Shown: in pieces, positions 8,251 to 15,324 of the stretch
Position numbering within the stretch: the stretch's first letter is position 1
Layout: each line of letters begins with the position of its first letter
The notes under the pieces: model-generated
Told to the model about the DNA's origin: nothing
Databases searched by the model: none
What the model saw: the letters and a program-made list of their open reading frames with translations, nothing else
Made by a program: the position numbers and the translations under genes
Source: Streptosporangium sandarakinum
GTDB lineage: Bacteria > Actinomycetota > Actinomycetes > Streptosporangiales > Streptosporangiaceae
Direction: 5' to 3'
Length of the DNA stretch: 64,000 bases
Assembly (NCBI RefSeq): GCF_013409935.1
Contig: NZ_JACCCO010000001.1
Span: 2,790,001-2,854,000, forward strand

Positions 8251-8595
8251 TCAGGGCCGCGTCAGGAAGTCCGCGAGGGCGCCGCGGTTGCGTCGAAGGC
8301 CCTCGATGCGCTCGTCCATGGCCGCCAGCTCCCCGTTCAGGACGTCCCACAGCTCCGCGCACCAGTCGAAGTCCGGGCGCTCACCCCGCGCGCACGGCAG
8401 CACGACACGGATCACCTCGGTGGTCAGGCCGGCCTTCAGCAGGGCGCGGATCTGCCGCACCGTGACCACGGAGTCCTCGCCGTAGTGGCGGTAGCCGTTC
8501 GGCCCGCGCCCGGCCTCGATCAGTCCCTGCGTCTCGTAGTAGCGCAGCAACCGGGTGCTCACCCCGGTGCGCCGGGACAGCTCCCCGATCAGCAT
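8251..8595 (-). CDS. MerR-family transcriptional regulator
   Basis: A 114-residue MerR protein: winged helix at residues 1-70 (MLIGELSRRTGVSTRLLRYY) and a dimerisation helix at about 85-112 (LNGELAAMDERIEGLRRN). It lacks the metal-binding cysteine loop and has only a short effector region, with Cys-68 and Cys-79 as the only cysteines. ATG at 8593-8595. It diverges from the class IV aminotransferase gene and the shared region holds a classic MerR-type promoter aimed at that gene, so it very likely controls it. The 240 bases between this gene and the hydrolase show no further gene. Confidence 0.9.
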   Translation of the reverse strand: MLIGELSRRTGVSTRLLRYYETQGLIEAGRGPNGYRHYGEDSVVTVRQIRALLKAGLTTEVIRVVLPCARGERPDFDWCAELWDVLNGELAAMDERIEGLRRNRGALADFLTRP

Positions 8596-8612
8596 GCGGC
8601 CCGCCTCCGAAT

Positions 8613-8644
8613 TTGACCTTCACATTGATGCGAAGCCCTAACGT
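8613..8644 (+). promoter_or_regulatory. MerR-type promoter and operator for the aminotransferase gene
   Basis: TTGACC (-35, 8613-8618) and CTAACG/TAACGT (-10, 8638-8644) are separated by an over-long 19-20 bp spacer holding the imperfect dyad CTTCACATTGATGCGAAG (8618-8635). MerR proteins twist such spacers to activate. It points at the gene starting at 8714 and lies just outside the divergent MerR gene. Confidence 0.75.
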
Positions 8645-8713
8645 CGCCTCGTGGACGGGCATTCCAGACGGACCGTCCGCGATCCGTTTCGTTTCGCACT
8701 GCTGGAGCGTCAC

Positions 8714-9517
8714 ATGTCGTCTTTCGTTGTCCACCGTGGCGGCTGTACGGCGCGCGCCGGGGACCTGGCGCCGCTGGCCTTCGCGGGCTACGCCCACTTC
8801 ACCGCCATGCAGGTGCGCGGCGGCCGGGTACGGGGCCTCGACCTGCACCTGGAACGGCTGCGCTCCGCCTCGGTGACGCTGTTCGGCCAGGCGCTGCCCG
8901 ACGACCGGGTGCGGGCGTGCCTGCGAGCGGCGACGCAGGCAGGCCCGGCCGACCATTCGCTGACGGCCACGGTGTACTCCCCCACGGGCGAGTTCACGGT
9001 GGCAGGGGCCGATGCGCGGCTCGAACTGCTGGTGCGCACCGGACCGGCCGCGTCCGGCCCCCGGGGCCCGCTCGCGCTGGCGACGGTCGAGCACGAACGG
9101 TTCCTCCCTACCGTGAAGCACGTCGGCGAGGTGGCCAAGACGTACCTCCTCCGCCAGGCCGTCGAGCAGGGCTTCGACGACGCCGCCTTCGTCGACCGCC
9201 GGGGCCGGCTCAGCGAGGCGACGATCTGGAACCTGGCCTTCTGGGACGGCACCGCGGTGGTGTGGCCCGAGGCCGGGATGCTGGCCGGGGTCACGATGGG
9301 CATCGTCCGCCGGCGACTGGGCAGCCTCGGCGTGCCCCAGCGTGTCCGGGAGGTCACGCCCGCCGACCTGCCGGCGCTGGCGGGAGCCGTGGTCATGAAC
9401 TCGTGGACTCCGGGGGTGGCGGTGCGACGGATCGGATCCGTGTCCCTGCCCGAGGCGCCGTCCTTCGCGGAACTGCTGCACCGGGCCTACGAGGCCGAAC
9501 CGCTCGTCTCACCGTGA
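8714..9517 (+). CDS. Class IV (PLP-dependent) aminotransferase family protein
   Basis: This 267-residue protein has the fold-type IV PLP architecture of branched-chain aminotransferases and 4-amino-4-deoxychorismate lyase. The Schiff-base lysine is in FLPTVKHVGE (about residue 137), followed by the cofactor-binding blocks FVDRRGRLSEATIWNL and MLAGVTMGIVRRR. A longer frame opens at 8651, but ATG at 8714 has GGAG at 8704-8707 with six bases spacing and begins the conserved part. Members either transaminate D- or branched amino acids or eliminate pyruvate from aminodeoxychorismate; residues seen do not decide between them. Expression is expected to depend on the divergent MerR regulator. Confidence 0.85.
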   Translation: MSSFVVHRGGCTARAGDLAPLAFAGYAHFTAMQVRGGRVRGLDLHLERLRSASVTLFGQALPDDRVRACLRAATQAGPADHSLTATVYSPTGEFTVAGADARLELLVRTGPAASGPRGPLALATVEHERFLPTVKHVGEVAKTYLLRQAVEQGFDDAAFVDRRGRLSEATIWNLAFWDGTAVVWPEAGMLAGVTMGIVRRRLGSLGVPQRVREVTPADLPALAGAVVMNSWTPGVAVRRIGSVSLPEAPSFAELLHRAYEAEPLVSP

Positions 9518-9987
9518 GGATCCGTCCGGCCGTCTTCCCCGGACTGGGCCATCCTCCACTGGCCGCCGGGCGCGCCGATGGCGACCAGCCTGGAGACGCA
9601 GAGGGCCGGTCACGACCGGCCGGGCGGTGACCCCACGAAGGGCCGCATCCCATTCCTTGAGGCTGTGTTCGCAGGGACGACACCTCGAAACGTGGTCGCA
9701 CATCCCGCGCGTGCGGCGATCGTCTGCGGAGCAGCCTCGGCAGGCAGGAGAGACGGGGAAAGCCGTGCGTACGGGGGGGTGGGCCGCGCGACCACGCTCC
9801 AGTGCCCGCCGGGGAGCGGGGGATACGGCGAGAAAGGGATGACGCCCTTCCGGCATCCCCCTTACCGACGGACTCACCGCCTCGCCGCACCCGCCTCAGC
9901 GACCGACGCAGTCGGCCAGGACCCGCGACCCCTGGGGGTCGCTCACCCGACACCGGATTGGCGAGGCGGTGAGGGAGGCATCGCAGG
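9518..9987. other. 470-bp gene-free stretch
   Basis: Frames here lack homology cues, ribosome sites and actinomycete third-position bias, and none was accepted as a gene. The distal part (9873-9973) holds nested inverted repeats described separately. The central part carries no repeat or promoter that could be supported. Confidence 0.6.
9873..9973 (-). other. Nested inverted repeats, possible three-way RNA junction
   Basis: CTCACCGCCTCGCC (9873-9886) and GGCGAGGCGGTGAG (9960-9973) are perfect 14-bp complements. Between them lie two smaller hairpins, CCGAC-gca-GTCGG (9903-9915) and GCGACCC...GGGTCGC (9925-9942). The region starts 14 bases beyond the stop of the reductase-like gene on the minus strand, so it may be its transcription end or a structured RNA. 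No U-tract follows. Confidence 0.5.
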
Positions 9988-10806
9988 CTATTTCACGAAC
10001 TCCCGCGCACCACGCAGTCTGGTCCGCAGATGCCGCTGGGTCAGACCGCAGTCCAACCGCACATCGACCGGTCCAGGCAAGTCGGTGTCGGCGCGCCGGC
10101 CGAACGGCAACCGGGCCGGATCGAATCCGTCACGCCGCGCGATGAGGCATCCCAGCTCGTACCGGCTCACCGCGTCCGCTCCGGCCACGTGGTGGATCCC
10201 CGCGCGATCGGAGTTCGCAAGCTCCAGGAGAGCCGCTGACAGGTCACGGACATGCACCGGGCAGCGCACGTCATCGGTGAACAACACGCCGTTCCTGCCG
10301 CCTGTGGCCAGCGAGCGCACCAGGTCCTCATGGGGAGAACCGCCGTCGCCGACGATGAGGGATGTCCGTGCGATCACCGCGGTGGGATCGATCGCCTGCA
10401 CGGCCGTCTCCGCGGCCGCCTTCGCCGCTCCGTACGGGGTGATCGGATCGGGGACGCAGTTCTCGGTGTAGGTGACCGCCTTACCGGAGAAGACGGCATC
10501 GCTGGACACGTGCACCAGGCGTCCGCCGTTCTCGGAGGTCGCCACGGCCACGTGAGCGGCGCCCATGGCCGTCGTCACCCAGTCCGACTGGCGGAAGGCC
10601 GCATTGACGACGATGTCGGGACCGAACTCGCCGATCAGAGCGGCCACGGCCGTACGGTCGCGAACGTCAAGCGGCAGCCAGTCGGCCCCCGCGGCTGCTC
10701 CCGGCCGGGACAGATAGGTCGCGGCCACGACACGGCCGTCCATTACGGACCGCCGTACGAGCTCGCCGCCGAGAAAGCCGCTGCCGCCCACGATGAGGAT
10801 TCTCAT
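9988..10806 (-). CDS. NAD(P)-dependent sugar-nucleotide reductase-like protein (RmlD family)
   Basis: A 272-residue extended short-chain dehydrogenase. The Rossmann motif GGSGFLGG is at residues 7-14, catalytic YxxxK appears as YGAAKAA near 120, and HVSSDAVFSG and TPYGAAKAAAE match dTDP-4-dehydrorhamnose reductase/RmlD proteins. The family reduces a 4-keto sugar nucleotide in rhamnose synthesis, but no other rhamnose genes are nearby, so a different sugar or small-molecule reduction is equally possible. The longer frame opens at 10878; ATG at 10804-10806 starts the Rossmann strand MRILIVGG and is preferred. Nested inverted repeats lie just beyond its stop. Confidence 0.82.
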   Translation of the reverse strand: MRILIVGGSGFLGGELVRRSVMDGRVVAATYLSRPGAAAGADWLPLDVRDRTAVAALIGEFGPDIVVNAAFRQSDWVTTAMGAAHVAVATSENGGRLVHVSSDAVFSGKAVTYTENCVPDPITPYGAAKAAAETAVQAIDPTAVIARTSLIVGDGGSPHEDLVRSLATGGRNGVLFTDDVRCPVHVRDLSAALLELANSDRAGIHHVAGADAVSRYELGCLIARRDGFDPARLPFGRRADTDLPGPVDVRLDCGLTQRHLRTRLRGAREFVK

Positions 10807-10888
10807 GGCCGGACCGTAGTGGAGCACCCAGCCTGGAGCCTGGCCGCTCGCTGCCGTCGGTCCATGCTTCCGCGCCACCGCCGCGATA

Positions 10889-10903
10889 ACGCTGGATCAG
10901 CGT
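10889..10903 (-). terminator. Short hairpin at end of toxin gene
   Basis: ACGCTG-gat-CAGCGT forms a 6-bp stem touching the toxin stop codon. There is no U-tract, so it is at most a weak terminator. Confidence 0.3.
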
Positions 10904-11301
10904 CAGGCCTTCTCGATCCGCACTCGCGGGTGCCCGGCGGTGAGCAGTTCGATGTCTTCCACGTCGGAGGTCAGGATCGTCACCCGGCCTGGATGCTGCA
11001 GTGCGGTCGCGCACAGCATGGCGTCGATGGCGTACTTGTGGCCGTGCAATCCCGCGGTGCGTAACAGGGTGGTGGCGGAGTACGCGATCGCCTGGGTGAC
11101 CGGCTCCACACGCAACCGGGACAGCGTCCACTTCAGCGCGGCATCACTGATCTTCGGGTGGATCGCCTCGACGAGCACCGCGGCCGAGGTGACGACCGGT
11201 AGGTCCGCGTCACGAGCCGCCGTCAGCCACTCGTGAATCTCCCGGTCGCGCTGTACGGCCTTCGCCAGGCCCTCGCTGTCCAGGACCAGGGCACCGCTCA
11301 C
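10903..11301 (-). CDS. PIN-domain ribonuclease toxin (VapC-like)
   Basis: The 132-residue protein has the four acidic positions of PIN nucleases: Asp-8 (LVLDSEGLA), Glu-45 (AVLVEAIH), Asp-93 (YAIDAMLCATAL) and a final acidic site in LTSDVEDIELL. PIN toxins cleave RNA in a metal-dependent way and are held inactive by the co-encoded antitoxin. GTG at 11299-11301 overlaps the antitoxin stop by four bases (GTGA), the usual coupled arrangement. Sequence is slightly shorter than many VapC proteins at the C-terminus but complete. Targets cannot be inferred. Confidence 0.85.
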   Translation of the reverse strand: MSGALVLDSEGLAKAVQRDREIHEWLTAARDADLPVVTSAAVLVEAIHPKISDAALKWTLSRLRVEPVTQAIAYSATTLLRTAGLHGHKYAIDAMLCATALQHPGRVTILTSDVEDIELLTAGHPRVRIEKA

Positions 11302-11576
11302 GCGGCCGCTCCGGCGTCCGAAGTGCCACCGGTGAGCCGGATGCGTTTGGCCGTCACCGCCTCCGGATCGGCCGGGCCGTGCGTCCGTTCGAAATCAGCG
11401 ATCAGTTCGTCCAGGTTGTCCCGCTCGATCTGCCGCTGAGCCGCCCTCTCCAGGTACGCCGAGACACCCCGCTTGCCGACCCGATCACGGATCGCCTGCA
11501 GGGTGCCGGCGGTCAGGGTGACGGAGATCCCGTTGGTGGGACCGTCACCGGGAGGAAACTCCACCTCGTCAGCCAT
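11298..11576 (-). CDS. Antitoxin partner of the PIN toxin
   Basis: A 92-residue protein. MADEVEFPPGDGP is followed by GISVTLTAGTLQAIRDRVGKRGVSAYLERAAQRQ, which fits a ribbon-helix-helix-type DNA-binding part, and an acidic/basic tail (LIADFERTHGPADPEAV) able to wrap the toxin. The longer frame begins at 11633, but ATG at 11574-11576 starts the domain and lies about 18 bases from the likely transcription start. Gene order antitoxin-toxin, overlap and the palindrome immediately upstream all fit an autoregulated type II module. Confidence 0.82.
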   Translation of the reverse strand: MADEVEFPPGDGPTNGISVTLTAGTLQAIRDRVGKRGVSAYLERAAQRQIERDNLDELIADFERTHGPADPEAVTAKRIRLTGGTSDAGAAA

Positions 11577-11586
11577 GACTCCAAGT

Positions 11587-11606
11587 ATGGCATTGGAAAT
11601 GCTATA
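11587..11606 (-). promoter_or_regulatory. Toxin/antitoxin operator overlapping -10
   Basis: A dyad GCATT-gga-AATGC (11590-11602), flanked so that eight positions on each side nearly match (AT.GCATT / AATGC.AT), overlaps the minus-strand -10 TATAGC (11606-11601). It ends 11 bases before the antitoxin ATG. This is the expected place for antitoxin or complex binding. Confidence 0.6.
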
Positions 11607-11685
11607 GAGCGGGATGCGGCGGACGGTTTTCATGCAGAGGATGGGCCGGTCCCGATGCGTACTGAAGGCGCAAGGGCTCTGAGCC

Positions 11686-13888
11686 TCAGGAATCTTGGGC
11701 CGGTGGTTCGTCCGGTTCGTTGAGGCGGCTGATCCGGGCGCGGAGCGCGTCGGCGTCGCCGGGGGCCAGTTCGGCGACGAGGTCGAGGGCGCGCCGCAGG
11801 GTGTCCCTGCCCTCGCTCAGCCGTCCGGCGGCCAGCTGGGCCTCGCCCAGCCGCCGCAGGGTGCGGGCGCCGAGCGCGCGTTTCCCGCCCCGGCGCCAGG
11901 CCAGTGACCGGCGGTAGTAGTCGATCGCCTGCTCGTACCGGCCGAGCAGGTGGTGGATGTGGCCCAGGCTGTCGAGCGTGGCCGACTCGCCGGGCTTGTC
12001 GTCCAGCTCACAATGGACGGCCAGCGCCTCCTCGCAGTGGCGCAGCGCCTCCTCGTACGCCCCGAGCTGCGCGTGGAACCAGCCGATGTTGTTCAGGACC
12101 CGGCCCTCGCCCGCCCGGTCGCCGGCCGCCCGGTACAGCCGCAGCGCCCGCTCGCTCATGGCCAGCCCCTCCGCGTACCGGCCGTGGCGGTCCTCCACGA
12201 CGCTGAGGTAGATGAGGCAGAGTGCCTGCCCGGCGGGGTCCCCGAGCCCGCCGAACAGGTCGAGCGCCTCCCGCAGATGGGACGCGCTCGCGTCGTCCTG
12301 GCCCAGCCGGATGAGGGCCTGGGCGAGCCCGACGCGGGCGTGGGCCTGCGCGGCCGGGTCGTCCAGCCGGGCCGCCGCCTCCAGCGCGATGTGGTGCATG
12401 GCCGCCTGGTCGTCGGAGCGCCCCTCCTGGGACAGGAAGCCCCAGCAGGCGCCGGCCAGCTGCCAGGCGTGCGCGTCGAACCCGGAGCGCGCGACGTGCC
12501 GGATCATGGCGAGCAGCGTCCGGTGCTCACGGCCGAACCACGCCAGGCTCTGCGCGCGGTCGGTGATGCGGGCCAGGACCACGCCGGGCCGCGGTGGCGC
12601 CGGGGCCAGCGGCACGCGGTGGTACAGGTCGAGGAGCCGGTCGCCGAGGCGGGCGCTGTGCAGGTAGTGGTCGAGCAGCCGGTGCAGCGCCTCGCGGCGC
12701 TCGGCCTCCGAGTCGTGCAGGCGGGTCAGCTCCTCGGCGTACACCCGCAGCAGGTCGTGCCAGCCGTACCGGCCCGGGGAGCGCTCCGCCGCCAGGTTGG
12801 CCCGGGTCAGCTCGGTGAGCAGGTGGTGGGCCTGCCGTACGGGTATCCCGGCCAGGCCGGCGGCGGCCACGGCGGTGCCGTCGGCGCCGCACCCGTCCTT
12901 GGCCGCGTCGGCGGCGAGTCCCGAGATGAGCGTGCGGAGCGGGAACGCCGGGCGGGCGTGGGCGCGGGCGGCCACGATGGCCAGGGCCAGCGGCAGCCCG
13001 GCGCACCGGGAGACGATGTCGTCGACCGCCTTCGGCTCGGCGCCCACCTTGTCCACGCCGAGCCGCCGCGTCAGGAGCTCGCGGGAGTGTGCCGGGGAGA
13101 ACAGTCCCAGCGACAGCGTGCGGGCGCCCTCCGCGGCGACCAAGCCGGTCAGCTCGGCGCGGCTGGTGATCAGCGCCAGGCAGCCGGGCGCGTTGGGCAG
13201 CAGCGGCCGGACCTGGTCCGAGTCGAGGGCGTTGTCGAGCAGGATCAGCATGCGCCGCTCCGCCAGCAGGCTTCGGTAGAGCCCGACCCGCGCCTCCAGC
13301 GTGGCGGGTATCAGCTGCGACGGCACCTGCAGGGCGTCCAGGAACAGCCGCACCGCATCGGCCGGCGTCCGGGCGATGTCGGTGGGGCCGAATCCCTGGA
13401 GGTTCACGTAGAGCTGGCCGTCGGGGAAGCGGTCGCGCACCCGGTGCGCCCAGTGCACGGCCAGGGTGGTCTTGCCGACGCCGCCGGTGCCGGTGATGAC
13501 GCAGGGCGCCATCACGTGCGCCGTGGGCGGGGAGCCCGCGGGCGGGAGCGTCAGGCGGTCCAGGGCGGCCAGCTCCTCCTCCCGGGCGGTGAACAGCTCG
13601 GTGTCCGGGGGAGGTGCGCGCCGAGGTGTCAAGGGCCGCCTCGGGGAACGGGGCCAGCAGCCGGCGGAGCCGGGAGATGTGCCCCTGTACGGCGTTGCGG
13701 GAGGAGCCGGGCGGCTCGCCGCCCCACAGCGCGGTCTCCAGCCGGGCCACGGGCACCGGCCGTCCCGGTTCGAGCAGCAGCGTCGCCAGCACGGTCCGCT
13801 GCTGCGCGGTGGACGGGCCCAGCCGCCGCCCGGCGTCCCACACCCCCACGGGTCCCAGCAGACGGAAGTCAACGCCCTCCGCGGTCAC
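11686..13888 (-). pseudogene. AfsR-like regulator lacking BTAD domain, frame changes mid-gene
   Basis: The GTG at 13888 opens a frame for 92-94 residues of OmpR-type winged helix (VDFRLLGPVGVW, NAVQGHISRLRRLLAPFPEAALDTS). At a run of five Gs (13607-13611) the continuing protein moves to another frame: PPDTELFTAREEELAALDRL, then NB-ARC with Walker A GTGGVGKTT and LILLDN, then TPR helices to 11686. The BTAD domain of about 150 residues that should follow the winged helix is missing, so the linker joins DNA-binding and ATPase domains directly. The change needs one base lost or two gained. It may be an old deletion, a sequencing error on top of a real deletion, or frameshifting. The gene diverges from the peptide cassette and may have been its regulator. 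Confidence 0.75.
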
Positions 13889-13963
13889 TCGTTCCTGCCT
13901 CCAGCCCCCGAACGCCTCGGTGAGTGTCCCTCATGATCACCGCTTGGCAGCCCAACCCCCGGC

Positions 13964-13992
13964 TCAGCGGAAAATCAGCGCCATTTCAGCAC
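13964..13992 (+). promoter_or_regulatory. Three TCAGC heptamers at exact 11-bp spacing (SARP-type site)
   Basis: TCAGCGG (13964), TCAGCGC (13975) and TCAGCAC (13986) are direct repeats one helical turn apart, as in SARP binding sites. A weak -10, CACACT (13998-14003), follows at the usual short distance. The array is 60 bp ahead of the peptide gene and lies in the region shared with the divergent AfsR-like gene. Confidence 0.6.
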
Positions 13993-14051
13993 CGGGCCAC
14001 ACTCTGGTCACGAGCGGCACTTCAGCCGCACAACCTCGTGAGGAGGCAGCC

Positions 14052-14111
14052 ATGGAGATCAAGGTCAAGAAGGTCGAGTCCGTCAAGGCGACCCAGAACC
14101 CCGCCACCTGA
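14052..14111 (+). CDS. 19-residue putative RiPP precursor peptide
   Basis: The peptide is MEIKVKKVESVKATQNPAT. It starts at an ATG five bases after a consensus AGGAGG (14041-14046), the strongest ribosome site in this neighbourhood, and stops at TGA 14109-14111. The first half is basic and could be the part gripped by PqqD-like domains; the second half (ATQNPAT) would be the core. It lies before a ThiF-like E1 enzyme, behind a SARP-type heptamer array and ahead of a strong hairpin. Microcin C precursor (seven residues ending in Asn) is the closest precedent for so small a substrate of an E1 enzyme; here the C-terminal residue is Thr. Function is inferred from context. Confidence 0.7.
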   Translation: MEIKVKKVESVKATQNPAT

Positions 14112-14136
14112 GGCGCTGACGTCGCCTGACGATTTC

Positions 14137-14193
14137 TCCCGCGGGGAGGGATACGAGAAGCCTCTCGTACGCGCCGCAGCCCTCCCCGCGGGA
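14137..14193 (+). terminator. Nested perfect hairpin between peptide gene and E1 gene
   Basis: TCCCGCGGGGAGGG (14137-14150) pairs perfectly with CCCTCCCCGCGGGA (14180-14193). Inside the loop TACGAGA (14152-14158) pairs with TCTCGTA (14163-14169) around agcc. There is no U-tract, so partial termination or 3'-end protection of the peptide message is more likely than full termination. This would give much peptide and little enzyme. Confidence 0.65.
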
Positions 14194-14223
14194 CCCTGGA
14201 CGCGTGCCGGCGCGGGAGACACG

Positions 14224-15324
14224 ATGCGTGTGGCGTTGAAGGAATGCGAGTGGGAGACGGTCGGCGAGGATCTCATCGTGGTCTTCGACGCTCGCGAGGC
14301 GACGACCCTGAGCGACCCCGACGGGCAGGTGGCCGCCCTCCTTGAGGAGTTGCGCCGGGCCCCGCGGACCGCGGCCGAGCTGAGCGCCGCCCTCGGCGGG
14401 CGCGGGTTCCGCCTCTCGGAGGAGGACGTCGGCCGGGGCCTGCGCGGACTCGACTCCCTGGGCCTGGTCGAAGACGCCGACGGCAGGACCCTCGGCGACC
14501 CGGACGAGGACGAGCGGCACTTCTCCAACCTCAGCTTCTACGGCACCCACGCCACCCTGGACCGCCGCCGCACCGGGTTCCTCCGGTCGATGCGCGAGGC
14601 CCACGTCCTGGTGCTCGGCGTCGGCGGGGGCGGCTCCTCCCTGGTGCAGTGCCTGGCCGGCCTCGGCGTCGGCGAGATGACGCTGGTCGACCAGGACCGC
14701 GTCGAACCCCGTAACTTCGCCCGGCAGTTCCTCTACCACCACGCGGACATCGGCCTGTCGAAGGCCGAACGCGCGGCCGCGTGGGTGCGCGACTACGACC
14801 CGGGCATCAAGGTGAACGCCGTCGACCGCTGGGTCTCCGCCCCCGAGGACCTCGCCGACCTGGTGCCGGGCGTCGACCTGATCGCGGGCGGCCTCGACGG
14901 TCATCCGCACGCCAACCTCTGGGCGAACGAGGCCGCGGTCCGGGCCGGCGTCCCCTACGTCCTGGGGGGCGCCAACCGCTCCCAGCTGATGTACCTCTCC
15001 GTGGACCCGGGCCGTACGGCCTGCCTGGCCTGCGACTACGCGGACCGGCCCGCCGAGGACGGCCCGGAGGGGGTCGCCTACCGGATCGCGGAGAACATGA
15101 AGCTGAGCAACCCGCTCACCGGGCCGATGGCGATGCAGGTCGGCTCGCTGCTCGCCTTCGAGGCGCAGCGGTACCTCACCGGTTACGAGCCGCCCCGCGC
15201 GGCCGGGTTCCGCGTCACCCTCGACCTGCGGCAGGGACTGGTGCCGGAGTGGCAGCCGCTGCCGAAGAACCCGGAGTGCCCGGTCTGCCGCCTGGCGCCA
15301 CCGCGCGGGGACGAGGCCCGATGA
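14224..15324 (+). CDS. ThiF/MccB-like adenylating enzyme with N-terminal PqqD-like domain
   Basis: A 366-residue E1-superfamily enzyme. Residues 1-90 form a winged-helix domain of PqqD/RRE type (TLSDPDGQVAALLEEL, FRLSEEDVGRGLRGLDSLGL), the module that holds precursor peptides. The E1 core has nucleotide loop GVGGGGSS at 132-139, LVDQDRVEPRNFARQ (153-168) and a zinc site of four cysteines, C267/C270 and C352/C355. This matches the layout of MccB, which adenylates a peptide C-terminus. ATG at 14224 follows GGGAG with five bases spacing; the longer frame from 13924 would swallow the peptide gene. ATGA overlap couples it to the next gene. No separate ubiquitin-like or sulfur-carrier protein is nearby, favouring the peptide as substrate. 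Confidence 0.88.
   Translation: MRVALKECEWETVGEDLIVVFDAREATTLSDPDGQVAALLEELRRAPRTAAELSAALGGRGFRLSEEDVGRGLRGLDSLGLVEDADGRTLGDPDEDERHFSNLSFYGTHATLDRRRTGFLRSMREAHVLVLGVGGGGSSLVQCLAGLGVGEMTLVDQDRVEPRNFARQFLYHHADIGLSKAERAAAWVRDYDPGIKVNAVDRWVSAPEDLADLVPGVDLIAGGLDGHPHANLWANEAAVRAGVPYVLGGANRSQLMYLSVDPGRTACLACDYADRPAEDGPEGVAYRIAENMKLSNPLTGPMAMQVGSLLAFEAQRYLTGYEPPRAAGFRVTLDLRQGLVPEWQPLPKNPECPVCRLAPPRGDEAR

Noticed and set aside
9873-9973. tRNA-like cloverleaf
   Set aside because: The outer 14-bp stem is twice the length of an acceptor stem, and no T-loop GTTC or CCA-adjacent pattern exists.
9578-10471. Plus-strand frame as a protein gene
   Set aside because: Antisense to the reductase-like gene over most of its length, no ribosome site or domain.
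13924-15324. 466-codon start for the ThiF-like gene
   Set aside because: It would include the SARP site, the peptide gene and the hairpin in another frame; the ATG at 14224 has a ribosome site and begins the domain.
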